Shown piece after piece: positions 8,737 to 18,445 of a stretch of DNA of 64,000 nucleotides; within the stretch, counting starts at the first letter, position 1, and each line of letters opens with the position of its first letter. The stretch comes from Microcoleus sp. FACHB-672 (lineage in GTDB: Bacteria > Cyanobacteriota > Cyanobacteriia > Cyanobacteriales > Oscillatoriaceae): NCBI RefSeq assembly GCF_014695725.1, contig NZ_JACJOU010000021.1:124001-188000 (forward strand), written 5' to 3'. Under the pieces are notes generated by a model. It was not told the DNA's origin. It made no database searches and worked only from the letters and a program-made list of their open reading frames with translations. Made by a program: the position numbers and the translations under genes.

Positions 8737-9165
8737 TTACAACCACTGACCGCCTTTAAAACGCGAACGCACAAACAAAATCCGCATTAAGGATTGAGAA
8801 GCGATATAAATTCCTAACCACACAAGGCTATAATGAAGTACAAATAAAGGTAATTCAAATTGCCCTTTTGGCACACCGGGCAGACCAATTGCTATTGCTA
8901 AAATCGCTACAAAAATCCCTTCCCAAATGCCTGCGAGCAGTTGAAACACTCCGGGCCAGTCGTAATCCCAGCGAAATTTTTGTAGGTAGTTATAAAGGAC
9001 ATCCCAACCGTGGCCAAAAAATGCCAAATATCCCAGTATCCAAAAATAAATTGTGCCCGGTTTATTGCCAATCATGCCCAGAAAAAAGGGAAGAGTTAGC
9101 AACACGCCTACGGTAGCGAAGAGTAATAACCGGCTTTGCCACCGGCCTAGTAAAGTTGGAGTCAT
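8737..9165 (-). CDS. Four-helix membrane protein, last gene of the FHA operon
   Basis: A 142-residue integral membrane protein with four hydrophobic helices (about residues 12-30, 38-58, 74-98 and 106-130). The pattern FFGHGWDVLYNYLQ and its position suggest a family specific to cyanobacteria or FHA clusters, but I do not recognise a named domain. It begins 32 bases after the FHA-flavoprotein stop, so the two are very likely co-transcribed. A partner or anchor role for the flavoprotein is inference only. Confidence 0.7.
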   Translation of the reverse strand: MTPTLLGRWQSRLLLFATVGVLLTLPFFLGMIGNKPGTIYFWILGYLAFFGHGWDVLYNYLQKFRWDYDWPGVFQLLAGIWEGIFVAILAIAIGLPGVPKGQFELPLFVLHYSLVWLGIYIASQSLMRILFVRSRFKGGQWL

Positions 9166-9197
9166 GTTGATTTAAGTTTGAGAGAGAAGTTTTTTGA

Positions 9198-11162
9198 TTA
9201 AGGCGATTGATTTGCCACCCATTTTAACCACTGCCTTAAAGAAGTGAGAACATTGAGCCGGCTGATTCCAATCGCACGCGCTGCCGCTAAACTATCAACC
9301 GTGCGAAGTGCCGCATATTGTAAGCCTAAAAAGCTATCAACCGGCGCATAAGGGCCGCCCAATGTAATCGCACCGGCGGCGTACATTCGACCCCGATCTG
9401 CCCGCATTTCCACCAATTCAAAATCATTGGCAACACTCATGCGTCCCAAATGATTGAGTGGGAGATTGTAACAGTTAACCAAGTCATTTAGTAAAGGATT
9501 TGCTGTTACATGGGCATCAAGGCCGGTGGCATCAATAATAAAGTTAGCCTCTAGTTTTACTTGTCCCTTAAATCCTTTCTCCTGAATATAAGTAATAATG
9601 CCATCCTGTTCACGTTCAACGCGTTCAACTTCACCAAACGCAATCTGATACCAGCCCTGATTTAACCCTTCTTGAACAATGCGTTTCCAATCGCCGCGAT
9701 CTGCCGTTGTGCTGCCGCCCCAGTCTGCTAGTAAACGCTTTCGCTGTTCTGGAGTTGCCTGTTCTAGTATTGCCCGCATTTCTCCACCCCAACCGGCTTT
9801 CGGCCAGTTAAATGGTTGAAATTCATAGTGATTGGCAACTTGACGCTGAGCACTGCCAAATTTGTTACCTTGAGGCTTAGGAGATCGCATCAAATGTAAC
9901 AGGGAAATATTCGGATTTCGCTGCCGCGCTTCATAAATTCGCTGCACAATTCGAGAGGCTACAATACCTCGTCCACGAATTAATACAGTGCCACCTTTTT
10001 GCTCTAAATATTCATAAACGTGCTTATGATCTTCATAGGCATTCACGACTGATTTAAAATCGCCAGTTTTTTCGCGGTAATCTTGCAAATCGGGGAGAAA
10101 TTGAATCGCCGGATAGCCGGTGGCGATTTGCACATATTTGGTTAGCAGAAACGCCCGATCTCGCCGGCTGGCATCTCCCCGCGAATAAGCGATGGCATAG
10201 CGTCCATCATCGGTTTTGCGAATTGCCCGAATGCGCCCGTAGCGAAAGATGCCATCCCAACCAATCCGCGTGGCTTCTCGATCAATGGAATTAAATACAT
10301 TGCCGGCGCGAGGTGTGTAAGTTTCAGCAAAGGTTGGTTCTGCAAAGACTTGCCACAAATATTTAAAAGATGCCCCAATTTGCCCTTTAAAAAAGTCGCC
10401 CCAAGCTTCGCGCAAGGCATAACTCGGCCAACCCCATATATTATCGGGACAGGAATCTGAATTGGAACGCAACCGTTCGTGTAAAGGAATTTGGGAATTG
10501 AGGCAAAGCCGGCGATAACGGGCGTAAGGTTCTTTCTCCATGCCTAAAGCAGCTATTTGCCCAGGTTTAACCCCAAAAATCCGCAACAAATCAACCCAGA
10601 TAAAACTACCCAAGCCGGCACCAATCGCCGCATAATCGATTTCATCCACCGGCAACCCTGTTGCGTGCAAATCTTGCACCGGCACGATTTGAGAATCTAC
10701 AAATGCTTGGGGTGGAAAGCCGCTAGCAATCACCGGCGGCTGTGGTGGTTGGGTCGGATCAGGCAGATCCGTATGGGGATTAAATAAAATTGGCGAATTA
10801 CTTGCCTGTGTTGGGGCAGCGGCAGAACCGGCAAAGGAGACATTAATCTGGTAAGGGCCAACTTGCAGCGTATCGCCATTCGCCAAGGCGCAGCGCTTTT
10901 GAAGCGTCCCGTTGACAAACGTTCCATTACGGCTACCTTGATCAACAACGACTAACCCTCCCGACTCCATATCAATTAAGGCATGGAAGCGAGAAACTTG
11001 ATCGCTATTAAGCACCAAACGGGAAATGCGAGTGCCGGCAATTTCCCCAGGCATTTGAGAAAATTCTCGTCCTAGGGCAATAGGCAAACCTAGCACTGGT
11101 TCCCGCCGTTCCCCAGTCGCCGGATCGTCCCATCTTAATCGTATTTGTATAGGTGTTACCAT
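9198..11162 (-). CDS. FHA domain fused to FAD/NAD(P)-binding oxidoreductase
   Basis: A 654-residue fusion. Residues 24-108 are a forkhead-associated (phosphothreonine-binding) domain with GREFS, the VSRFHA core and SRNGTFVNG. A Pro-rich linker (about 115-165) leads to a flavoprotein part with a Rossmann motif GAGLGSF (181-187), the ATGYPA motif (347-352), a second dinucleotide site GRGIVAS (397-403), and IDATGL (543-548). The order FAD site, ATG motif, NAD(P) site resembles N-hydroxylating or lysine/ornithine monooxygenase-like flavoproteins, but the substrate is unknown. The FHA domain should recruit it to a phosphorylated partner, possibly through the nearby kinase. It is the middle gene of a tight minus-strand set. 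Confidence 0.83.
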   Translation of the reverse strand: MVTPIQIRLRWDDPATGERREPVLGLPIALGREFSQMPGEIAGTRISRLVLNSDQVSRFHALIDMESGGLVVVDQGSRNGTFVNGTLQKRCALANGDTLQVGPYQINVSFAGSAAAPTQASNSPILFNPHTDLPDPTQPPQPPVIASGFPPQAFVDSQIVPVQDLHATGLPVDEIDYAAIGAGLGSFIWVDLLRIFGVKPGQIAALGMEKEPYARYRRLCLNSQIPLHERLRSNSDSCPDNIWGWPSYALREAWGDFFKGQIGASFKYLWQVFAEPTFAETYTPRAGNVFNSIDREATRIGWDGIFRYGRIRAIRKTDDGRYAIAYSRGDASRRDRAFLLTKYVQIATGYPAIQFLPDLQDYREKTGDFKSVVNAYEDHKHVYEYLEQKGGTVLIRGRGIVASRIVQRIYEARQRNPNISLLHLMRSPKPQGNKFGSAQRQVANHYEFQPFNWPKAGWGGEMRAILEQATPEQRKRLLADWGGSTTADRGDWKRIVQEGLNQGWYQIAFGEVERVEREQDGIITYIQEKGFKGQVKLEANFIIDATGLDAHVTANPLLNDLVNCYNLPLNHLGRMSVANDFELVEMRADRGRMYAAGAITLGGPYAPVDSFLGLQYAALRTVDSLAAARAIGISRLNVLTSLRQWLKWVANQSP

Positions 11163-11206
11163 CTTAGGATTTTAGATATTAGATGTTTTGGGAATGGGGC
11201 ATTCCC

Positions 11207-11779
11207 CTAAGTACCAGGAGGCATCACAACACTAACTGCTGCTGCCAGGGAAGTGCCGCACCAAGGACAGCCCAAATCTAGCCGTTCGTAGGGGGAAATG
11301 CGGTTGCAACAGGGACACTCCAAACCGTAATTAGCATTTGGGGGGACAGTTGGGGAAATCGCTGGTTTAACCGGCTTTCCGGGGGAGGGAAATGCTGGAA
11401 TCGCTGCCAGTGGAGATGCGATAACTGTCGGCGCAACCCCGGAAGTTGCCACAGATACTGCAACAACATTGAGTTCCACTTCTCCTAAGAGAATTCTGCT
11501 GTCTGGGTGGAGAGGTAGTTCTCCCACACTCAGGCGGTGTCCATCAACAGCAGGTGGATTTGTATCGCGAAGGTTCCGCAATGAAAAGTTATTCTGCTGC
11601 CGGTTAAAAAAGATTTCGATGTGCAGCCCTGATACGGTTGGATGCGTCAATACGATATCACACCGGCTCGGATCTCGACCGATGCGGACGGTTCCCGGAT
11701 GTTTGCTGGGTTGTTGGTCTTGGATGGTTTGGGATCTGGGCTGACCGGCTTCTGACCACTCTAAAATTAGTTGATTCAT
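11207..11779 (-). CDS. FHA domain protein with C-terminal zinc ribbon
   Basis: A 190-residue protein counted from the ATG at 11779, which has a strong GGAGGAG site just upstream; the frame runs 16 codons further upstream but with no ribosome site. The FHA domain covers about residues 28-108 (VRIGRD, SGLHIEIF, and a DTNPPAV region where the usual NG loop is altered). A Pro-rich linker follows, then a zinc ribbon with CPCC and CPWC. It lies 44 bases upstream of the FHA-flavoprotein. The pair suggests a phospho-dependent scaffold. The substituted loop residues may weaken phosphothreonine specificity. Confidence 0.8.
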   Translation of the reverse strand: MNQLILEWSEAGQPRSQTIQDQQPSKHPGTVRIGRDPSRCDIVLTHPTVSGLHIEIFFNRQQNNFSLRNLRDTNPPAVDGHRLSVGELPLHPDSRILLGEVELNVVAVSVATSGVAPTVIASPLAAIPAFPSPGKPVKPAISPTVPPNANYGLECPCCNRISPYERLDLGCPWCGTSLAAAVSVVMPPGT

Positions 11780-11922
11780 CTCTCCTCCGCAGCGCTCTTT
11801 TCTGTTGTAGCATCCCGCTGGAATCAACTATTAATATTATTCAACTTTATAAGCCGGTCTTTAATATCTTGACATTGAGGATTGTTACATCTAATCAGAC
11901 TTGTTTTAAGCTAACGCCCATC

Positions 11923-13245
11923 TCATTCGGATTGTAGCCTTTGAAATCGCACGCGCAAGCCATCTTTAGGCCGGCGCGTGGGAACCTCAACGGTTTCTAA
12001 ACTTTGATCGGGTAACAACTCCCATTGATAGTGTCGTAATAATTGCGCCGCAACGATCTTCATTTCCATCTTGGCAAAGGCGATGCCAATACAAACTCTT
12101 GGCCCACCACCAAACCCGACTAAACTAAAGGGTTGTTTTTTATGTTCTTGCCGGCTGGGACTGAAACGATCTGGGTCAAATCGGTTGGGTTCGGGGTAAA
12201 TTTCTGGCAGCTTGTGAGTCATTTTGATCGAGTACAGTGCCAGCCACCCAGCCGGCACATAATAACCATTAAACTCAAACGGTTTCACCACGCCGCGAAA
12301 CCCACCTCCAACCGGCGGATGCAAGCGTTCCACCTCCAGCAGAATTTGCTCTAAATAGGGCATTTGCCCCAATTGTTCTAAATTTAGCGGCCCTTTTTCT
12401 GCTAGGGTTTGCTGTTCTGTTCTGGCGCGTTCTAATATTTCAGGATGCCGGCCTAACTCCAGACACATCCAAGTCAGCATCGACGTGGTGGTTTCATGGC
12501 CGGCAAACAGCATCAGCATTGCTTGGGCGGTGAGTTCTTTGAGGCTGAGGCTGTTGCCTTCCTCATCACGAGCTTGTAATAACAAGCTAAGTACATCGTT
12601 CTTTGGGTTTTGCTGGCGTTGCCGCACAACCCCGCTGATATGTTGCAATAGCTGGTTTCGGGCGGCAACCGATTTACCAAACTGCGTCACCGGCAAGCGC
12701 ACCGGAAATAGGGAAAATAAACCCATTGTCAGGGTAGAAAATAGCTGGCTGAGTCTAGCGACTTCAGGGCCGGCACTTGCACCCAGCAGCAACTCACTGG
12801 CAATGTCAAAGGTTAGCTGTTTAAATTCTTCAAACCAGCGGAACTCTTCTTGCTGTTCCCATTGCTGAAGATAGCGCTGCGTAATAGATTCCATTGTGGC
12901 GAGATAGCTAGTCAGCGCTGGGCCATGTAATGCCGGCATCATCAGCCGCCGGTTGCGCCGGTGTTCTTCGCCATCTTGAACAAACAGCGACTCTCCCAAC
13001 AAAATTTTAAATGTTTCAGGCCAACCCTCTCGCCAGGAAAAATGCTCGGCATGACTGGCTAAGAGAAATTCATTCGCTTCTGGGCCAATCATAAATACAG
13101 CCGGTTTGCCTAACAACCGAGTTTTAAAAATTGGCCCATACTGGGCGTAGCGATTCTTAAGATAATCCCGGTCAAAAAGAAATTGCAGAGTTTGACCGAT
13201 TCCAGGCAAACCCATCTTGCCCGGAGGAAGCCGATTGCGGTGCAT
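11923..13245 (-). CDS. Cytochrome P450, CYP120-like
   Basis: A 440-residue P450. It has the I-helix oxygen-activation motif AGHETTTS, the ExxR pair in LLEVERLHPPVGG, and the heme loop FGGGPRVCIG with the Cys thiolate ligand. The N-terminus is LPPGKMGLPGIG, a proline-rich hinge with no membrane anchor, which is normal for cyanobacterial CYP120 enzymes. CYP120A1 of Synechocystis hydroxylates retinoids; a similar isoprenoid or apocarotenoid substrate is plausible but not shown. The gene ends 143 bases upstream of the FHA-zinc ribbon gene on the same strand and may share its transcript. Confidence 0.9.
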   Translation of the reverse strand: MHRNRLPPGKMGLPGIGQTLQFLFDRDYLKNRYAQYGPIFKTRLLGKPAVFMIGPEANEFLLASHAEHFSWREGWPETFKILLGESLFVQDGEEHRRNRRLMMPALHGPALTSYLATMESITQRYLQQWEQQEEFRWFEEFKQLTFDIASELLLGASAGPEVARLSQLFSTLTMGLFSLFPVRLPVTQFGKSVAARNQLLQHISGVVRQRQQNPKNDVLSLLLQARDEEGNSLSLKELTAQAMLMLFAGHETTTSMLTWMCLELGRHPEILERARTEQQTLAEKGPLNLEQLGQMPYLEQILLEVERLHPPVGGGFRGVVKPFEFNGYYVPAGWLALYSIKMTHKLPEIYPEPNRFDPDRFSPSRQEHKKQPFSLVGFGGGPRVCIGIAFAKMEMKIVAAQLLRHYQWELLPDQSLETVEVPTRRPKDGLRVRFQRLQSE

Positions 13246-13672
13246 AAATCAACTATCAACCAATTGACCCAGCGTACCAGTTTCGGTGCCGGTTTGCACC
13301 CCTACCCCCTCAAACATAAAACCCCATCTGGCACGGAGGGCGCAAATGGGGCAAAGAACGCAGTTAGGAGGTATCTTATGATTTATAGTTAGCCACAGAA
13401 ATCTGGCTTTTCCGGAAGATTTAACAACTTCTTAAACTCTGCGTTAAGGTTTAAGCGGTTTTTCGGGGAAAATAGCCCCTATTCAGCCCCTAACGTCCTG
13501 ATCCGCTGTCTTCAGCAAAACAAAGTCTCTCGCAATTTGTCGTGCTATTGCCTTTAGCTATTTTTATTATATTTTATTGAAGATGTACTAATTTAAAATT
13601 ATACCTCCTCATCTATCCTGCTAATTTTTAAAGCCGGCATTACATCGATAGTATATTTATTGCAAAATTTGA

Positions 13673-13717
13673 TTTTTTAACCGCAGATGTACGCAAATAA
13701 ACGCAGATGAGGTTAAC
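13673..13717. repeat. Copy 2 of the dispersed intergenic repeat
   Basis: TTTTTTAACCGCAGATGTACG, split here as TTTTTTAACC and GCAGATGTACG, then AAACGCAGATGAGG. It aligns with 8542-8586 across its length, with a handful of substitutions. Confidence 0.6.
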
Positions 13718-13932
13718 AGTTTAGTGCCCAAGTTTGTGCAATTTTAATATTTTTATAAATTTCTTGAAAACGTTTCTTACAGTAACTACTATGTTTTAAT
13801 TTTAAACAATAGAAAGTTATCATAAATTTTTCATATTTATATTAATAAATTGTTCAATTTTCAGATACTTACATTTTATTAAACCCCCTAGTATTTTGTG
13901 ATACTTCTCTATTCTTCATGCCCCTTTTTATA

Positions 13933-14026
13933 GTTATTAGCTATTAGTCTTTCCGAGATTGATCATCTTTTATTTCTGAACAACAAAAGACACTTAAAAA
14001 ACAGCATCAAGCTAATAGCTAATAAC
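13933..14026 (-). repeat. 15-bp perfect inverted repeat near the prohibitin stop
   Basis: GTTATTAGCTATTAG (13933-13947) is the exact reverse complement of CTAATAGCTAATAAC (14012-14026). The 64-base loop is AT-rich. It lies just past the prohibitin stop, so it could be part of that transcript's 3' end, but the loop is too long for a standard terminator. Confidence 0.5.
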
Positions 14027-14045
14027 CTTTTTTCAAGCAAAAAAC

Positions 14046-14894
14046 TTATTGTGCGGGAGCCGCTGGAGCTGAACCAGACGACAAGTTTGACGGATTGAGA
14101 TTAATGAAAGGCAGGGTGTTGCTGCCACCCATCACCATCGGAAACTGGCCGTTCCATTTCTCAATCGCTTGTTGTTGTAGCAACTCAGCGGATATAGTTT
14201 GTCGCTGCAACCGCTGTGCTTCAGCTTGACCTCTAGCGCGGTTAACTTCTGCTTGGGCTTCCTTTTCAGCTCTCAACGCAGTAAAATCTGCGCGTTTGGC
14301 TTCTTGTTCGGCAATTTGTTTTGATTCAATTGCTTTGGCAAATTCCGGAGAAAAAGATATATCTACCAAAGACACATCATCAACTAAAATTCCGTAAGCG
14401 GCTAGACGTTCTTTGAGTGTAGTGTCAATTTCTTGTTTAAGTTCTGTGCGCTGGGTAATAATTTCTTCAGCCGTTTTTCTTGCCGTCGATGCTTTAACAA
14501 CTTCAGATACGGCAGGTGCAATAATCCGATTCAAAAGCTCGTTTTCATCACCGATGCGCTGGTAAACTTCATTCACTCGCTTGGGGTCAATATGCCAGTT
14601 GACGGCAGCCAGTGTTTTTACGTCTTGCAAGTCTTTGGACGATGCTTCTGACTGGACATCACTTTTTTGTACCTTAACGCTGATTGTTTTAACCGTGTTC
14701 ACAACCGGCACAATGGGGTGAATACCTTCATCCAAAACATTGGGCAGAACTTTGCCAAACTGCATCACAACGCCACGCTCGCCAGGATTCACAATGGCAA
14801 AAGGCTTGAATAAGATTGCCGCCAAGACGAGGACGAGTCCCCCGACAATATAAGAAATAAGGGTGGGGTTGTAAAGAAATTTTGCATCTTTCAT
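14046..14894 (-). CDS. Prohibitin/SPFH-domain membrane protein
   Basis: A 282-residue SPFH/band-7 protein. One N-terminal transmembrane helix (about residues 12-30) is followed by the prohibitin domain, with NPGERGVVMQFGKV and the helical stretch rich in Ala, Glu and Gln (about 180-235) that drives ring formation. Prohibitins form large membrane-associated rings that act as scaffolds and influence membrane proteases such as FtsH. The length and N-terminal anchor match the cyanobacterial Phb1 group. The ATG start follows a weak GAGGCGAG site. Confidence 0.9.
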   Translation of the reverse strand: MKDAKFLYNPTLISYIVGGLVLVLAAILFKPFAIVNPGERGVVMQFGKVLPNVLDEGIHPIVPVVNTVKTISVKVQKSDVQSEASSKDLQDVKTLAAVNWHIDPKRVNEVYQRIGDENELLNRIIAPAVSEVVKASTARKTAEEIITQRTELKQEIDTTLKERLAAYGILVDDVSLVDISFSPEFAKAIESKQIAEQEAKRADFTALRAEKEAQAEVNRARGQAEAQRLQRQTISAELLQQQAIEKWNGQFPMVMGGSNTLPFINLNPSNLSSGSAPAAPAQ

Positions 14895-15264
14895 AGTTCG
14901 CTCGCCTCAAGGATTTGATGATACTGAATTGTACTGCTGTAACTGGGAGAGTGGGACAAATTTAGATTGTGCCGGCTTTGATGTTTCTGAAAAAAAATAT
15001 CCTAAATTTTACGGCAAATCCTATGCTAATTATCAAGTTTAGGAATAACGCCGTCTCCAGACAAAGCTTGCTGATCCTTTATCGCAAACGTCGTCGGTGC
15101 GATTTAGGGAAGTTGATGTTGTGCGCGGCGACTAGCGCTCAAGTTGCCGGCAAGCTCGTTTTGCTTTAAGGATGCCATCAGGTTGATCGTAATCTTAGCA
15201 ATCCCTCTTTTATCATGCTGGAGAGTAAAAATGATAGGTGTCAGCCTGAATATAATATAAGAAA
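14895..15264. other. Divergent intergenic region, no gene seen
   Basis: This separates prohibitin (minus) from endonuclease V (plus) and should carry both promoters. A 66-codon plus-strand frame inside it has no ribosome site or recognisable sequence and is left out. Confidence 0.5.
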
Positions 15265-15924
15265 ATGAAGATTGACAGGACTCATGCTTGGCCTCAGACG
15301 ACTCAGGAGGCTATCGCAATTCAACAGCAACTGCGATCTCAGGTGATTGCAGAAGATCGACTGGGGGAGGTGCGCTATGTTGGCGGTGTGGATGTGGGTT
15401 ATGATCTCGCCAACTCGATAACGCGGGCGGCTGTGGTGGTTTTGAGTTTTCCAGACTTGCAATTGCACTCCTCAGCCATTGCTTTGCAACCGACAACTTT
15501 TCCTTACATTCCAGGGTTTCTTTCGTTTCGGGAAGTGCCGGCAATTTTGGATGCGTTAGAAATGCTGACGGTTGCGCCTGACTTGTTGCTGTGTGATGGG
15601 CAAGGATTAGCCCATCCCCGTCGCTTTGGTTTGGCTTGTCATTTGGGCGTTTTGGCAAATATCCCGGCAATTGGAGTTGCAAAGACGCGGTTTATTGGAG
15701 AACATGATCCGGTGCCGGCGGATCGGGGCAGTTGGCAACCGTTGCGACATCAGGGTGAAGTGATTGGGGCTGTGCTGACAACTCGTGCCGGTGCTAAGCC
15801 GATCTATGTCTCAACCGGCCATCAGATTTCCTTGGCAAGTGCAATTGATTATGTGTTGCGCTGCACCCCCAAGTACCGGCTCCCAGAGACAACTCGTTTG
15901 GCAGATCGGCTGGCATCGGGATAA
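15265..15924 (+). CDS. nfi: Endonuclease V (deoxyinosine 3'-endonuclease)
   Basis: A 219-residue DNA repair enzyme that cuts near deoxyinosine formed by adenine deamination. Family signatures are GGVDVGYD with catalytic Asp43, PYIPGFLSFREVP with the catalytic Glu, and LLCDGQGLAHPRRFG with a further acidic metal ligand and the strand-separating region, followed by IGVAKTRF. Length is normal. The ATG at 15265 gives the expected short N-terminal leader before the catalytic core. It stands alone; no other repair gene is adjacent. Confidence 0.93.
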   Translation: MKIDRTHAWPQTTQEAIAIQQQLRSQVIAEDRLGEVRYVGGVDVGYDLANSITRAAVVVLSFPDLQLHSSAIALQPTTFPYIPGFLSFREVPAILDALEMLTVAPDLLLCDGQGLAHPRRFGLACHLGVLANIPAIGVAKTRFIGEHDPVPADRGSWQPLRHQGEVIGAVLTTRAGAKPIYVSTGHQISLASAIDYVLRCTPKYRLPETTRLADRLASG

Positions 15925-16158
15925 ACAGGGATAGAGAAGATACCAATTTTGTGTTGGGATGAAATAGCAGAATTTTGGGAATTCTTTTTTTAACTACAGT
16001 GAGTTATCTCAAGTTTATTTGAGATGAAATATTTTAGATAATTTCTTAGCTATGCTTCATCAAAGGGAAACCTAGCCATTAATTTCACAATTTAAAACAT
16101 AAAAAGGCAATCAACAGTCTTTACAATTGTCAATAAATGCAATGCAGAGGTGTGACAG

Positions 16159-18360
16159 ATGCTAAGGCGAATTTGGCAACGGCTCGTTAGGTTATTTCAG
16201 CGGTTGTTGGCTATTTTTAGAAATTCGTCACCGGCATCGGCAGGGGCAGCAGTAGCGCCGGCACAAACAATTCAACCGCTGAGTGAGGCAGAGTATGAAC
16301 ACTATTTCCTGCAACTGCTGGAAGGGGTGAATCAGGGCTGGGAGTCAGTGCGGGTTGCCAGGTTTTTTGAAGGGCTAAGTGCTCGCGCTACGAATCAAGA
16401 ATGGGTGCTGTGGCTACGTCGCTTTGGCGCTAGTTTGGAAGCATCGCCCGTGCCGAATTATGAATTAGGATGCCGGTTGCTGCAATTGAGCGAAAAAGCC
16501 AGAGAAATTCCAGATATCGCAGAAATTGGCGAAAATTCTTACCAAATCGGCACTAAACTCCTCGAAAAAACCGCACAGACAAGTCCAGATCCTTCCTTTG
16601 AAGAAAAGCCAGATATTGATTTATCCGCACCCGAAAGTTTGGAATCTTCAGAAGACGCGGATGCCTGGTTTAAGCTGGGCGTAGAGCAACTAGAAGCGGA
16701 GGATAGTGAAGCCGCCCTCGTTGCCTTTAACCGCACACTCGAACTTGATGCCAGCCACCACCGCGCTTGGGTAAACCGAGGCAATGCGCTGTTTAACTTA
16801 AAGCGTCTTGAAGAAGCGCTCGGCTCCTATAATCATGCCATCACCCTTAACCCGGAATCTCGCGTCGCTTGGAATCACCGGGGCGATGTGCTGTTTGATT
16901 TAAATCGTTATGAAGAAGCGATCACCTGCTGGGATCGAACTCTGGCGCTGAAACCCGACGATGCTGAAACTTGGTACAATCGGGGGCTGGCACTAGGGAG
17001 TTTGAGCCGGTGGGAGGAAGCCGTTGCTAGCTGGGAGAAAGCCTTAGAATTCAACCCCGATGATCCTGAAACTTGGTTTAATTATGGCATTGGGTTAACG
17101 GGTTTGCAGCGCTGGGAAGAGGCGATTACTTGTTGGGATAAAGTTTTAGAATTGCAACCCAATCTTCATGACGCCTGGATAAATAAAGGCATGGCATTGC
17201 AGCAGTTAGGGCTATATGCGGAGGCAGTGGAAGCCAACAATCAAGCCATTGCCCTTAGTTCCCCAAATCGCAACCTTCAGGTTAAACCGGCAAGCAGTGA
17301 AGGGGAAGCAGCAGCTTTATACAATCAGGGCGTTGAGCAATATTATGCCGGCAATATCAATACAGCTCTAACTTTATTTAACAGCGCCCTAGAGATTCAA
17401 CCAAACTACTACGATGCCTGGAATGGGAAAGGCAATGTTCTTAGAGATCTAGGGAAAATTGAGGAAGCGCTTGATAGTTATAACCGCGCCCTCGCAATTC
17501 AACCCAATTACTATTTTGGTTGGAATGGCAAGGGTGTGACGCTGTTTTATTTAGGGCGTCCTGAAGAAGCCTTGGAGTGTTTTGATCGGGCATTGAAAAT
17601 TCAACCAGACTATCACTTTGCCTGGAATGCGAAGGGTAATGTACTTAGAGATCTAGAGCGGATTGAAGAAGCACTTTACTGCTTTAACCGGGCACTGGAA
17701 ATTCAACCGAATTTTCATGCAGCCTGGAATAATAAGGGCGCAATGCTTTCTGAGTTAGGGCACATTGAAGAAGCGTTGGAATGCTTTAACCATGCTTTGG
17801 AGATTCAACCAAAAGATAGCGTTGCCTGGAATGGGAAGGGAAACGCACTTTTTGAGTTAGGGCTTTATGAAGAAGCATTGGAAAGCTTTAACTGCTCACT
17901 GGAAATTCAACCAAATTTCCATATTACCTGGAATGATCGCAGCACTACGCTGAGAGCATTGGGGCGCGATGAGGAAGCCCTTGCCGGCTACAATCGGGCA
18001 ATTGATCTGAATCCTGATTATGAGCCAGCCTGGTATAACCGGGGAATTGTGCTGAACAATTTAGGGTGCTATGAAGAGGCAATTGCAAGTTTGGATAAGG
18101 CTTTGGAATTGAAACCTAACTTTCGAGATGCTTGGATTCGCAAAGGGGAAGCGCTTCGCAATTTAGGGCGATACCCAGAGGCAATTGAGGCGAATAATCA
18201 GGCGCTCTCGCTTTATCCTGATATGCCGGCAGCGAAAACGACTTCTCGCGAGTTTTCCCCTTTAATCAAAAGCCATTTAGAAGAACTTACCCAAAATCCA
18301 GACAATTCTTCGTCGGCAGCACCAGAGGAAACCAAGCACACAAATGTAGAGAAAGAGTAA
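16159..18360 (+). CDS. Large TPR-repeat protein (15 TPRs)
   Basis: A 733-residue protein. The basic N-terminus (LRRIWQRLVRLFQRLLAIF) could be an amphipathic membrane-binding helix. A helical region is followed from about residue 165 by 15 tetratricopeptide repeats of 34 residues: six, a short spacer (NLQVKPASSEGE), then nine. Several repeats in the second block share AWNGKGN and ALEIQPN, so they look recently duplicated. TPR arrays form superhelical scaffolds for protein binding. A GAGGTG site precedes the ATG. No partner can be named from context. Confidence 0.88.
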   Translation: MLRRIWQRLVRLFQRLLAIFRNSSPASAGAAVAPAQTIQPLSEAEYEHYFLQLLEGVNQGWESVRVARFFEGLSARATNQEWVLWLRRFGASLEASPVPNYELGCRLLQLSEKAREIPDIAEIGENSYQIGTKLLEKTAQTSPDPSFEEKPDIDLSAPESLESSEDADAWFKLGVEQLEAEDSEAALVAFNRTLELDASHHRAWVNRGNALFNLKRLEEALGSYNHAITLNPESRVAWNHRGDVLFDLNRYEEAITCWDRTLALKPDDAETWYNRGLALGSLSRWEEAVASWEKALEFNPDDPETWFNYGIGLTGLQRWEEAITCWDKVLELQPNLHDAWINKGMALQQLGLYAEAVEANNQAIALSSPNRNLQVKPASSEGEAAALYNQGVEQYYAGNINTALTLFNSALEIQPNYYDAWNGKGNVLRDLGKIEEALDSYNRALAIQPNYYFGWNGKGVTLFYLGRPEEALECFDRALKIQPDYHFAWNAKGNVLRDLERIEEALYCFNRALEIQPNFHAAWNNKGAMLSELGHIEEALECFNHALEIQPKDSVAWNGKGNALFELGLYEEALESFNCSLEIQPNFHITWNDRSTTLRALGRDEEALAGYNRAIDLNPDYEPAWYNRGIVLNNLGCYEEAIASLDKALELKPNFRDAWIRKGEALRNLGRYPEAIEANNQALSLYPDMPAAKTTSREFSPLIKSHLEELTQNPDNSSSAAPEETKHTNVEKE

Positions 18361-18445
18361 GAAAGTAAAAAGTCTTGCTATCTGATGCGAACAGTTTTGT
18401 AAGCGGCAAAATTGATAGAACCTATTACAAAACTATTCAAGGGTT

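Larger units (their letters stand above)
13246..14045. other. Long intergenic region with two repeats, no gene
   Basis: Eight hundred AT-rich bases between P450 and prohibitin. I find no ORF with coding signs. It contains a copy of the dispersed repeat (13673-13717) and a long-range inverted repeat (13933-14026). Confidence 0.6.
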
